Shown: positions 58,234 to 64,000 of the stretch, in pieces
Layout: the number at the start of each line of letters is the position of its first letter
Position numbering within the stretch: the stretch's first letter is position 1
Assembly (NCBI GenBank): GCA_004296885.1
Contig: SCVN01000007.1
Span: 124,001 to 188,000 of the forward strand
Source: Nitrospirota bacterium
Lineage (GTDB): Bacteria; Nitrospirota; Nitrospiria; Nitrospirales; Nitrospiraceae
DNA: 64,000 nucleotides
Direction: 5' to 3'
The notes under the pieces: model-generated
What the model was told of the DNA's origin: nothing
Database searches by the model: none
What the model saw: the letters and a program-made list of their open reading frames with translations, nothing else
Made by a program: the position numbers and the translations under genes

Positions 58234-60741
58234 CTAGCCCTCGACCTTTTCCACCAGCACTTTGAAGTGGGCGGCCGTCGGCTCCAACGGCTCTTCCAAC
58301 AGAATCTTGTGTCCGTCGTTGCGCAAGCTCATGGGCACGTTTTTGATCGGCTCGCCCGCGTCCAGCCAGACCTCCAGCCGCTCGCCTGCCTCCATCATTT
58401 CCAGCTTCAACTTGGTCTTCACATAATTGAGCGGGCAGGCCACGCCGCGGAGATCGTAGACCGCCGCCTCCGGCCCGGCTGCAACGGGTTGGGAGGGAGG
58501 CTCGGCCTCCGCCGCCTGCATTGCGGATACCTCGGCCTCGCCGGCTTGCGCCAGCTTCAAATCCTTGCCGATCTGCTCGGTCGCCGCCCGGCACACTTCC
58601 ACGAATCCCCGGGCGAAGGCAATCTTGGCCTGCGCGAATTCCGGGCTGCTGTCCTTCTGGCCCAAGTCACCCGCCTGCACCCCCAGGTTCTTGTACCGGG
58701 CCGGCACGATGCTGCGCTGGCCCAACCGCCGCTCGAACTCGGCAAAGGTTTCGGCATCCGTGGCCGGATCCAAGCCCTCGGTCACCAGCAAGGCCTTGGC
58801 CGCGGCCAGCACGGCCCGGTAGGATTTGTTGACCGAGACGGAATACTGGTGCTTCTCGGCCAGCAACTTGGCCTGATAAAGTTCCTGCTCCGCCTCGAGG
58901 ATCCGATCGCCGATCATCTCCAAGGCGCCGCCGGCGCATTCGCCCGGCCCCAGATCCTCCAGGATGAACTCCTCTTCCCCTTCCCAGTCGTAATAAAAGG
59001 TCTGGTCCTCCTCGAACGCCGGCACGATCGTATAGGGAATCAGCTCTTCTTTCAGCGCAACCTTGCCAGCCCGCGTGATGAAGGAAGGGAGGCTCTCACC
59101 CTGGCGCCGGTCGCGGCGATAGACCGAGAGCAGATGCGTGATGGCGGCCGGCACGCTCTTGGCCGGCAATTTCACGGTCATCTGGCCGATCTTGGCCGTC
59201 CCGTTCACCTGCCCGCCCAGGTGCAACTCATAGTGAGGCGCCACATGGTCTCCCAGACGCTTGCCCACGCCATGCAAGCCGATCGTCGCGATGTGGTGTT
59301 GGGCACAGGAATTGTGGCAGCCGCTGATCTTGACGCTGACGTCCTTCAAATCCTCGGGCACACGGCCGGGCGGGAAGACTTCCGCCATGGCCCGCGCCAA
59401 ACCCTTCGACGAGGTGATGCCCAGACCGCAGGTGTCGGTACCGGGGCAGGCGATGATGTCTTCAACCAACTCCGCGCCCGGATCGCCTAATCCCTGCGAA
59501 ACCAGGTCTTCGTAGAGGGCCGCCAACCTCGCCTCCGGCACCCACCGCAATACCAGATTTTGATTGATCGTGGTCCGCAAGTTCCCGTTTGAATAGTCCT
59601 CCGCCAGATCCGTGACGAACTGCATCTGCCGGGCGGTGAGGTCGCCCATCTGGAGCTTGATTGCGGCCACCGCATAGCCCTGCTGCTTCTGGAGCACCAC
59701 GTTGGTCCGTTTCCACATCTGATAGGGCGTTTCAGCGACCCCATGGCCGTTGCCCGGTGCTCCGTTGCCATTGCCATTGCCGTTTCCATTGCCCGCAGAG
59801 GAGGACGAGGTCGGCATGATGAGGGGCACCGGCTCGTCGGCATGCGCGAGCAGCTTGATGGGGCCGTGATCTGGCCTGGCGTGGCCCAGACTCACATAGG
59901 CCTCTTCCCAGCGCCGCTTGAACTCCTCGAAGCCCAGCTTGTCGATCACGAACTTCATCCGGGCCTTGTTGCGGTTCTTGCGGTTCCCCAGCGTATCGAA
60001 GACTTTGATGACCGCCTCGATCGTGGGGATCAATTCGTTCATCGGAACGAACTCGCGCAACAGCTGCGCGATGCGCGGGGCCGAGCCGAGCCCGCCCCCG
60101 ACGACCATACGGAATCCGATGGTTCCGTCCTCGCGCCTGGCCGCCAGAAGTCCCACGTCGTGAATCGGCGTCAAGGCGCAGTCGTGCCGGCAGCCGGAGA
60201 AGGCGATTTTGAACTTCCGCGGCAGGCTCTGGTTGAGCGGGTTCCGCAAGAGATGGAACGCCACGGTTTTGGCATAGGGCGTGACGTCGAACACCTCGCC
60301 CTGGCAGACGCCGGCCAAGTGGCAGGCCGTCACGTTCCGCACTGTGTTGGCGCAGGCCTCCCTGGTCGTCAGCCCCACTTCGGCCAGTCCGCGCATCACC
60401 GTGCCGACATCCTTGAGTTCGACGAAGTGGAGCTGGATGTCCTGGCGGGTCGTGACGTGACCGACGCCGGTCCCGTACCGGTCGGCCAGTTCGGCCACCC
60501 GTCGCAGCTGATTGGCATTCAGTCCGCCGAAGGGGATCTTAATCCGTACCATTTGCACACCGGGCTGGCGCTGCCCGTAAATGCCATGTTGCAACCGGAA
60601 GGGCTTGAACAGGTCGTTGGACACATCTCCCGCCTGCAGCCGTTGGGCTTCGCCTTCGAAGGTTTCGATCTCTTCGAGAATGTCAGGCGGAATGGGGGCG
60701 GTCTGTATGGCCACCGGCTGCAGGGTCCGTGGAGTACTCAT
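58234..60741 (-). CDS. Sulfite reductase hemoprotein fused to a helical domain and a TusA domain
   Basis: Ferredoxin-type assimilatory sulfite (or nitrite) reductase making sulfide; 835 residues from ATG 60741. Two half-repeats: residues 50-300 and 340-570. The canonical siroheme-[4Fe-4S] motif is in the second half (C432-x5-C438, C475-x3-C479: ACPGTDTCGLG, SGCHNSCAQHH). The first half has the same set at the same spacing (C140-x5-C146, C184-x3-C188: ACHLAGVC, SGCRHDCAL). A Gly-Asn linker (residues 317-334) joins them. Residues 605-735 are helical and HEPN-like (VNKSYRAVLAAAKALL). Residues 760-835 are TusA-like with the sulfur cysteine in RGVACPLNY. A TusA fusion suggests direct handling of the sulfide product. 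Confidence 0.92.
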   Translation of the reverse strand: MSTPRTLQPVAIQTAPIPPDILEEIETFEGEAQRLQAGDVSNDLFKPFRLQHGIYGQRQPGVQMVRIKIPFGGLNANQLRRVAELADRYGTGVGHVTTRQDIQLHFVELKDVGTVMRGLAEVGLTTREACANTVRNVTACHLAGVCQGEVFDVTPYAKTVAFHLLRNPLNQSLPRKFKIAFSGCRHDCALTPIHDVGLLAARREDGTIGFRMVVGGGLGSAPRIAQLLREFVPMNELIPTIEAVIKVFDTLGNRKNRNKARMKFVIDKLGFEEFKRRWEEAYVSLGHARPDHGPIKLLAHADEPVPLIMPTSSSSAGNGNGNGNGNGAPGNGHGVAETPYQMWKRTNVVLQKQQGYAVAAIKLQMGDLTARQMQFVTDLAEDYSNGNLRTTINQNLVLRWVPEARLAALYEDLVSQGLGDPGAELVEDIIACPGTDTCGLGITSSKGLARAMAEVFPPGRVPEDLKDVSVKISGCHNSCAQHHIATIGLHGVGKRLGDHVAPHYELHLGGQVNGTAKIGQMTVKLPAKSVPAAITHLLSVYRRDRRQGESLPSFITRAGKVALKEELIPYTIVPAFEEDQTFYYDWEGEEEFILEDLGPGECAGGALEMIGDRILEAEQELYQAKLLAEKHQYSVSVNKSYRAVLAAAKALLVTEGLDPATDAETFAEFERRLGQRSIVPARYKNLGVQAGDLGQKDSSPEFAQAKIAFARGFVEVCRAATEQIGKDLKLAQAGEAEVSAMQAAEAEPPSQPVAAGPEAAVYDLRGVACPLNYVKTKLKLEMMEAGERLEVWLDAGEPIKNVPMSLRNDGHKILLEEPLEPTAAHFKVLVEKVEG
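59762..59795. repeat. Hexanucleotide (ATTGCC) microsatellite inside sulfite reductase linker
   Basis: Imperfect repeats of CCATTG/CCGTTG encode alternating Gly-Asn residues in the linker between the two reductase halves. The six-base unit keeps the frame when its copy number changes, so linker length could vary among strains. Confidence 0.6.
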
Positions 60742-60752
60742 GAGAATTGCTC

Positions 60753-60831
60753 CATTTGAAAATTCGAGCATGAACGATTTGAAGTAGTCGTCGTCAATCG
60801 ACCATCCCAACGATCGTCAATGATTCAAATG
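60753..60831. repeat. Intergenic inverted-repeat element, rrf2-sulfite reductase
   Basis: CATTTGAA (60753-60760) and TTCAAATG (60824-60831) pair perfectly; GTCGTCAATCG and CGATCGTCAAT between them use the CGTCAAT word of the queE-pepA element. Sits between the regulator stop codon and the reductase start. Confidence 0.6.
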
Positions 60832-61277
60832 TGGTACATCAGGGTCCGTTCACGGTCAAGTTGCTGATGGCGTTCTGCCAGCTCGCGAAGCGTCACGGCA
60901 CTCAACACGCCCAGTTCCGCCTGGCGGACCCGTTCCCAAACATCGGCCAAAAGCAAGTCCGGCCTCGATGGCCCCTTGATGTGACGCCCCGTCCCTCGAT
61001 GGCCGCTCGGCGCCGAAAGGGTACCGTCCAACGCTTCCACGATGTCCGCCAGTGAAATTTCCTCCGGTAGTTTGCCCAAAAGATAGCCTCCCTGGGCACC
61101 GCGGAGGCTGTCCACCAGCCCTGCGTTCTTCATCGCGTTCAGGACCTGCTCAAGAAAACGGAGCGGAATAGCCTGACGCTTGGCAATCGTCTTTGCCTGG
61201 ATGGGCGAGGTGCCGTCATTCAAGGCCAAATCCAGCGCTGCAAGCACTCCATATGTGGCCTTCAACGAGATTTTCAT
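60825..61277 (-). CDS. Rrf2-family transcriptional regulator (CymR-like)
   Basis: 150 residues. Winged-helix N-terminus (MKISLKATYGVLAALDLALN), recognition region IPLRFLEQVLNAMKNAGLVDSLRGAQGGYLL with the Rrf2 signature RGAQGGY. The IscR/NsrR cluster cysteines (three around residues 90-110) are absent: the loop there is SAPSGHRGTGRH. It is therefore an Fe-S-independent type like CymR, which controls cysteine and sulfur assimilation. First gene of the sulfate operon; a perfect inverted repeat lies in its own leader, suggesting autoregulation. Confidence 0.9.
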   Translation of the reverse strand: MKISLKATYGVLAALDLALNDGTSPIQAKTIAKRQAIPLRFLEQVLNAMKNAGLVDSLRGAQGGYLLGKLPEEISLADIVEALDGTLSAPSGHRGTGRHIKGPSRPDLLLADVWERVRQAELGVLSAVTLRELAERHQQLDRERTLMYHI

Positions 61278-61296
61278 GGATTGTTATTCACGAGTA

Positions 61297-61308
61297 TTCC
61301 GATAGGAA
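61297..61308. promoter_or_regulatory. Candidate Rrf2 operator
   Basis: TTCC-GATA-GGAA inside TATTCCGATAGGAAATGATA, between the predicted transcription start and the rrf2 start codon. Position and symmetry fit autorepression. TTCC-N3/4-GGAA also occurs at the nuoA start (5144-5158). Confidence 0.45.
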
Positions 61309-61322
61309 ATGATATAGACGTA

Positions 61323-61352
61323 CTTATACAACCCAATCACATGAAATGTCAA
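61323..61352 (-). promoter_or_regulatory. sigma70 promoter of the sulfate-assimilation operon
   Basis: Minus strand: perfect -35 TTGACA (61347-61352), 18-base spacer, -10 TATAAG (61323-61328). Predicted start about 40 bases before ATG 61277. One of the best promoters in the window. Confidence 0.65.
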
Positions 61353-61767
61353 GTCGTTTTACCTCTCACATGGCTGGATTCCCCCTCGGACTCACCGCTA
61401 TAGTTCAGAATATCTGTGCCATTTCCCATGCTACGGAGCATGGGCTCCTTCCCCAATTCTGGTGCCGAGGGCAGAGGGAACCGCACCCTCTTTCCATGTC
61501 AGCCACGAGCGATACAATATTCCAAATTCTTCAGCTCTGGGATAGCAAAAACCGGCAGGCATACCAATTTTTCGGCCCACTCCAGCTCCTGAGTAGGGGA
61601 GACAGCCAAAGAAATCCAGCCGAATTGCAAGAAGTGCAGACCATGACATCGTGGCACCACTGTTGCTTCTTCCCAACCGACTCGGCTGGACGAGTCGGTC
61701 CTACTTTATCCGTTGACTTGGCGGAATCCGGTGGAGGATAATCCCGCCTCTTCTTCTTGGTGCCTTC
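61353..61767. other. Gene-free stretch between rrf2 and the Fis-type regulator
   Basis: No supported gene; a frame at 61346-61741 has no domain-like features. A hairpin ACCGACTC/GAGTCGGT (61676-61683 with 61692-61699, 8-base loop) lies about 70 bases before the next gene and may be a leader or terminator element. No T run follows it closely. Confidence 0.45.
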
Positions 61768-62352
61768 ATGCCGACCCGAACAGCCGCCGTCAGCATTCTT
61801 TTGCTCACTGCCGATCCTGACCTCCAGGCCCAGATCAAGCGCGACTTCAAGGACACGGCGATTACGGTGGCCAAGGATCTGGCATCGTTGCCTCGGGCTT
61901 CGGCCAAACGTACGTTCGACGGCGTGATCATCGAAACCAAACGGAACCATCCCCAGGAGCTGGCGGAACTCTCCCGACATATCGATCCGGCCAGAACGGT
62001 TGTCGTCGCGGGATCGCGTGCAGTCCTCCGGCAGACCCACCGTATGTTTCACGCCCTCTCGAACGGCGCCGGTCCCTCGGCCAACCATGCCGATCCGAAC
62101 TTTTCCCTCGAAGACTATATCAAGTCAAAATTGGGAGATTTTGTCAGGGGAATGAAGAACGGCTCCGCCCGTGATTTGCATCCGATTTTGATCAAGGCGG
62201 TGGAAGAACCTTTGATTACGCTCGTGCTGAGGGAAACTAACGGCAATCAGATGCAAGCCGCCGACCTGCTGGGCATGAACCGCAACACCCTCCGCAAGAA
62301 AATCACCGAGTTCCGGATCTCCGTCAAGCGGGAGCGAGCACGCCGGACGTAG
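61768..62352 (+). CDS. Fis-type DNA-binding regulator with pseudo-receiver domain
   Basis: 194 residues. Residues 7-85 fold like a response-regulator receiver (VSILLLTADPDLQAQIKRDF, FDGVIIETKRN, RTVVVAGS), but the phosphoacceptor aspartate position at the end of the third strand is Glu56, a phosphomimetic, and the acidic pair is reduced. Residues 140-186 are a Fis/NtrC-type helix-turn-helix (LITLVLRETNGNQMQAADLL, GMNRNTLRKKITEF). There is no AAA+ sigma54 domain. No kinase gene adjacent. Target genes unknown. Confidence 0.85.
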   Translation: MPTRTAAVSILLLTADPDLQAQIKRDFKDTAITVAKDLASLPRASAKRTFDGVIIETKRNHPQELAELSRHIDPARTVVVAGSRAVLRQTHRMFHALSNGAGPSANHADPNFSLEDYIKSKLGDFVRGMKNGSARDLHPILIKAVEEPLITLVLRETNGNQMQAADLLGMNRNTLRKKITEFRISVKRERARRT

Positions 62353-62430
62353 AACCATCCGCCCCGAACAGGGCTGGCCCGATCGGGGGCGGACTGAATC
62401 CATTTGACGCCCCCTATCCAGGCGAAATTC

Positions 62431-62457
62431 TTGACAGTACCGCTTGGGCTATATTAG
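62431..62457 (+). promoter_or_regulatory. tRNA-Val promoter
   Basis: Perfect -35 TTGACA at 62431-62436 and TATATTAG around 62450-62457 as -10. The spacer is short (about 15) whichever hexamer is used. The mature tRNA starts about 17 bases further on. Confidence 0.5.
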
Positions 62458-62473
62458 CATGGCCCCGAACGTT

Positions 62474-62548
62474 AGGCGCGTAGCTCAGGGGGAGAGCGCT
62501 ACCTTGACACGGTAGAGGTCGACGGTTCAAGACCGTCCGCGCCTACCA
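62474..62548 (+). tRNA. tRNA-Val, anticodon GAC
   Basis: Acceptor AGGCGCG/CGCGCCT, D arm GCTC-AGGGGGA-GAGC, anticodon stem CTACC/GGTAG with loop TTGACAC (anticodon GAC, codons GUC/GUU), T arm GACGG-TTCAAGA-CCGTC, discriminator A and encoded CCA. Confidence 0.96.
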
Positions 62549-62785
62549 TTTCGCGGAACGAGGGCATCAGGTCGCCGGGGACGAGAACCCATTCGATTGC
62601 GGGAGACGGAGTCAGATGCGAGGTCGCGGGCAACAGAGAACCACGGGCGCAGTAACGTCCATGCGTTGAGGGTTTCTCCAAGCCGGTCCGGCCGCAGATG
62701 ATTTCGGGATGCTTCCCGCAGGAACGAAGAGGTTCCGAGAGACGAGTCCCGCGGCAATCATGATGCCTTTTCTTATTTGAGCCCT
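62549..62785. promoter_or_regulatory. Leader between tRNA-Val and thrS
   Basis: 237 bases without a gene. CGGGA-TGCT-TCCCG and GGAAC-GAAGAG-GTTCC form small stems near 62708-62740. GGCA-ATCATGA-TGCC followed by TTTTCTTATTT lies just before the thrS ATG and resembles a weak terminator or attenuator. The conserved T-box sequence is not present. Confidence 0.35.
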
Positions 62786-64000
62786 ATGCCCATCGGGACC
62801 CAACAGATTCAGATCACATTGACGGACGGGACCACCCGCCAGGTTCCGAGCGGCTGTACCGTCGCTGAAGCCCTGAGCGGAACAACCGGCCGTCTCAGCC
62901 CGGACATCCTGGCGGCGAAGGTTAACGGCACGCCCGTGGACCTGAGCAAGACCCTGACCGAACCAGCGACGGTGGAACCGATTACCTTCGCCACCCCGGA
63001 GGGTAAAGAAGTCTACCGGCACAGCAGCACCCATATCATGGCTCAGGCGGTCAAAGAGGTTTTTCCCTCGGCCCAAGTCACCATCGGCCCGGCCATCGAG
63101 GAGGGCTTTTACTACGACTTTGCCTTCGAACGGTCGTTCACTCCGGATGATCTGGCCAAGATCGAGGCCCGCACATTGGAGCTGATCAAGGCCAACCGCC
63201 CCTTCAAGCGGTTGGAGATGCGCCGCTGGGACGCAGTCAATTTCTTCAAACAGCGCGGCGAGTTGTATAAGGCTGAAATCCTCGAAAGCATCGAAGACGA
63301 GACCGTGTCCCTCTACGATCAGGGTGATTTCATCGACCTCTGCCGCGGACCGCACCTGCCGTCCACCGGACGGGTCGGGGCCTTCAAGCTGCTCTCCAGC
63401 GCCGGCGCCTACTGGCGGGGAGACGAGCGCAACCCGATGTTACAGCGGATTTACGGAACCTCCTTTCCGACCCAGGCGGAGCTGGATGCGCACCTCGCCA
63501 AGCTCGAAGAGATCAAGCGGCGGGACCACCGCAAGCTCGGCAAAGAGCTCGACTTGATCTCGCTGCAGGACGAGATCGGACCCGGCCTCGTCCTGTGGCA
63601 TCCCAAGGGCGCCCTGGTCCGCCTGCTGATCGAGAATTTCTGGCGGGAGCAGCACATCAAGCAGGGCTATGAGCTGGTCTATTCGCCTCACGTCGCGCGG
63701 CTGGATCTCTGGAAAACCAGTGGACACGTGGACTACTACCGGGAAAACATGTTCGCCTCGATGAAGGTGGAGGCCAGCGAGTACCAGCTCAAGCCGATGA
63801 ATTGCCCGTTCCACATCATGATCTACAAGGGCCACCTGCGCAGCTACCGGGACTTGCCGATCCGGTACGGCGAGTTGGGCACCGTATATCGGTATGAGCG
63901 AACCGGCGTGCTGCACGGCCTGTTGCGGGTCCGCGGCTTTACCCAGGACGACGCCCATCTGTTCTGCCGCCCGGACCAGATCGAATCCGAAGTCAGCCGG
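62786..64000 (+). CDS. thrS: Threonyl-tRNA synthetase (partial, C-terminus outside window)
   Basis: Charges tRNA-Thr; 405 residues visible from ATG 62786. TGS domain (about 1-70: [20 protein letters not shown]), editing domain with zinc residues [11 protein letters not shown] and DLCRGPHL, then class II core motifs ([46 protein letters not shown]). The visible part is intact, with the editing site present. The C-terminal anticodon-binding domain lies beyond base 64000. Confidence 0.96.
   Translation, partial: MPIGTQQIQITLTDGTTRQVPSGCTVAEALSGTTGRLSPDILAAKVNGTPVDLSKTLTEPATVEPITFATPEGKEVYRHSSTHIMAQAVKEVFPSAQVTIGPAIEEGFYYDFAFERSFTPDDLAKIEARTLELIKANRPFKRLEMRRWDAVNFFKQRGELYKAEILESIEDETVSLYDQGDFIDLCRGPHLPSTGRVGAFKLLSSAGAYWRGDERNPMLQRIYGTSFPTQAELDAHLAKLEEIKRRDHRKLGKELDLISLQDEIGPGLVLWHPKGALVRLLIENFWREQHIKQGYELVYSPHVARLDLWKTSGHVDYYRENMFASMKVEASEYQLKPMNCPFHIMIYKGHLRSYRDLPIRYGELGTVYRYERTGVLHGLLRVRGFTQDDAHLFCRPDQIESEVSR

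Noticed and set aside
57503-58594. Longer cysH start at 58594
   Set aside because: It would lie more than 350 bases inside the sulfite reductase gene, and the added residues are glycine/arginine-rich filler. GTG 58225 gives the family N-terminus.
61346-61741. 131-codon plus-strand frame upstream of the Fis-type regulator
   Set aside because: It begins inside the sulfate-operon promoter, has no ribosome site and no domain.
62549-62785. T-box riboswitch ahead of thrS
   Set aside because: The conserved AGGGTGGnACCGCG element is missing; only small stems and a weak terminator-like hairpin are visible.
1-64000. CRISPR arrays, prophage or insertion sequences
   Set aside because: No regularly spaced repeats of 24-40 bases, no transposase or phage structural motifs, and no terminal inverted repeats were found. 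The intergenic inverted repeats have no coding partner.

Overview
The window is a GC-rich bacterial chromosome segment. It has short intergenic gaps, many 4-base ATGA/GTGA start-stop overlaps and strong sigma70-like promoters. Gene content suggests the phylum Nitrospirota, probably the genus Nitrospira. The evidence is a complex I operon running nuoA-B-C-D-G without nuoE/nuoF, proteins built from tandem PCP_red modules in a non-photosynthetic context, a fused sulfite reductase, and an aromatic amino acid operon leading into cmk-plsC-rpsA. This assignment rests on recalled gene neighbourhoods, not on a marker gene; no nitrite oxidoreductase, rRNA, CRISPR array, prophage or insertion sequence is visible.

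Layout. 1-5.2 kb (minus): nuoA, B, C, D and a window-truncated nuoG. 5.7-9.7 kb (plus): an OmpA-like envelope protein and priA, whose helicase motifs are destroyed. 9.7-12.1 kb (minus): a DsrE-like plus TlpA-like exported pair, an AT-richer orphan gene and a small membrane protein. 12.3-17.9 kb: a compatible-solute locus (HAD phosphatase, MscS-type membrane protein, two glycosyltransferases including a GpgS) next to a CPA2 cation/proton antiporter. 17.9-24.9 kb: zwf, yaeQ, a dienelactone hydrolase, a small lipoprotein, tRNA-Leu(GAG), a HAD-IB phosphatase and queE, with a decayed second copy of the queE 5' end. 25-32.3 kb (plus): pepA-nagZ-MFS operon, a tandem desulforedoxin-like protein, PsiE-like and SLC13 membrane proteins, and a small exported protein. 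32.4-36.5 kb: a D,D-carboxypeptidase overlapping a zinc-ribbon gene, an FG-GAP lipoprotein, and two unknowns.

36.5-47.6 kb (minus) is one long co-directional block: pheA-hisC-aroF-tyrA-aroA-cmk-plsC-rpsA-sppA-ihf, then a four-module PCP_red protein. 47.8-51.2 kb (minus): yebC, ruvA, a Cys-rich exported protein and ruvB, with ruvC absent from its usual place. 51.3-61.3 kb (minus) is an assimilatory sulfate reduction operon headed by an Rrf2 regulator: sulfite reductase-helical-TusA fusion, cysH (APS reductase), a DsrE-like protein, a TrpD2-like protein, cysD, cysNC, then an Mrp/NBP35 ATPase and a zinc-ribbon/PCP_red protein. 61.8 kb to the end (plus): a Fis-type regulator with a pseudo-receiver, tRNA-Val(GAC), and thrS running off the window.

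Three things stand out beyond gene calling. First, a family of degenerate inverted-repeat elements sits in at least a dozen gaps between co-directional genes, in several motif dialects, often touching the neighbouring stop codon. Second, the sulfite reductase has a complete siroheme-[4Fe-4S] cysteine set in both halves. Third, two separate loci encode tandem PCP_red modules, a domain otherwise known from the C-terminus of protochlorophyllide reductase subunit B.
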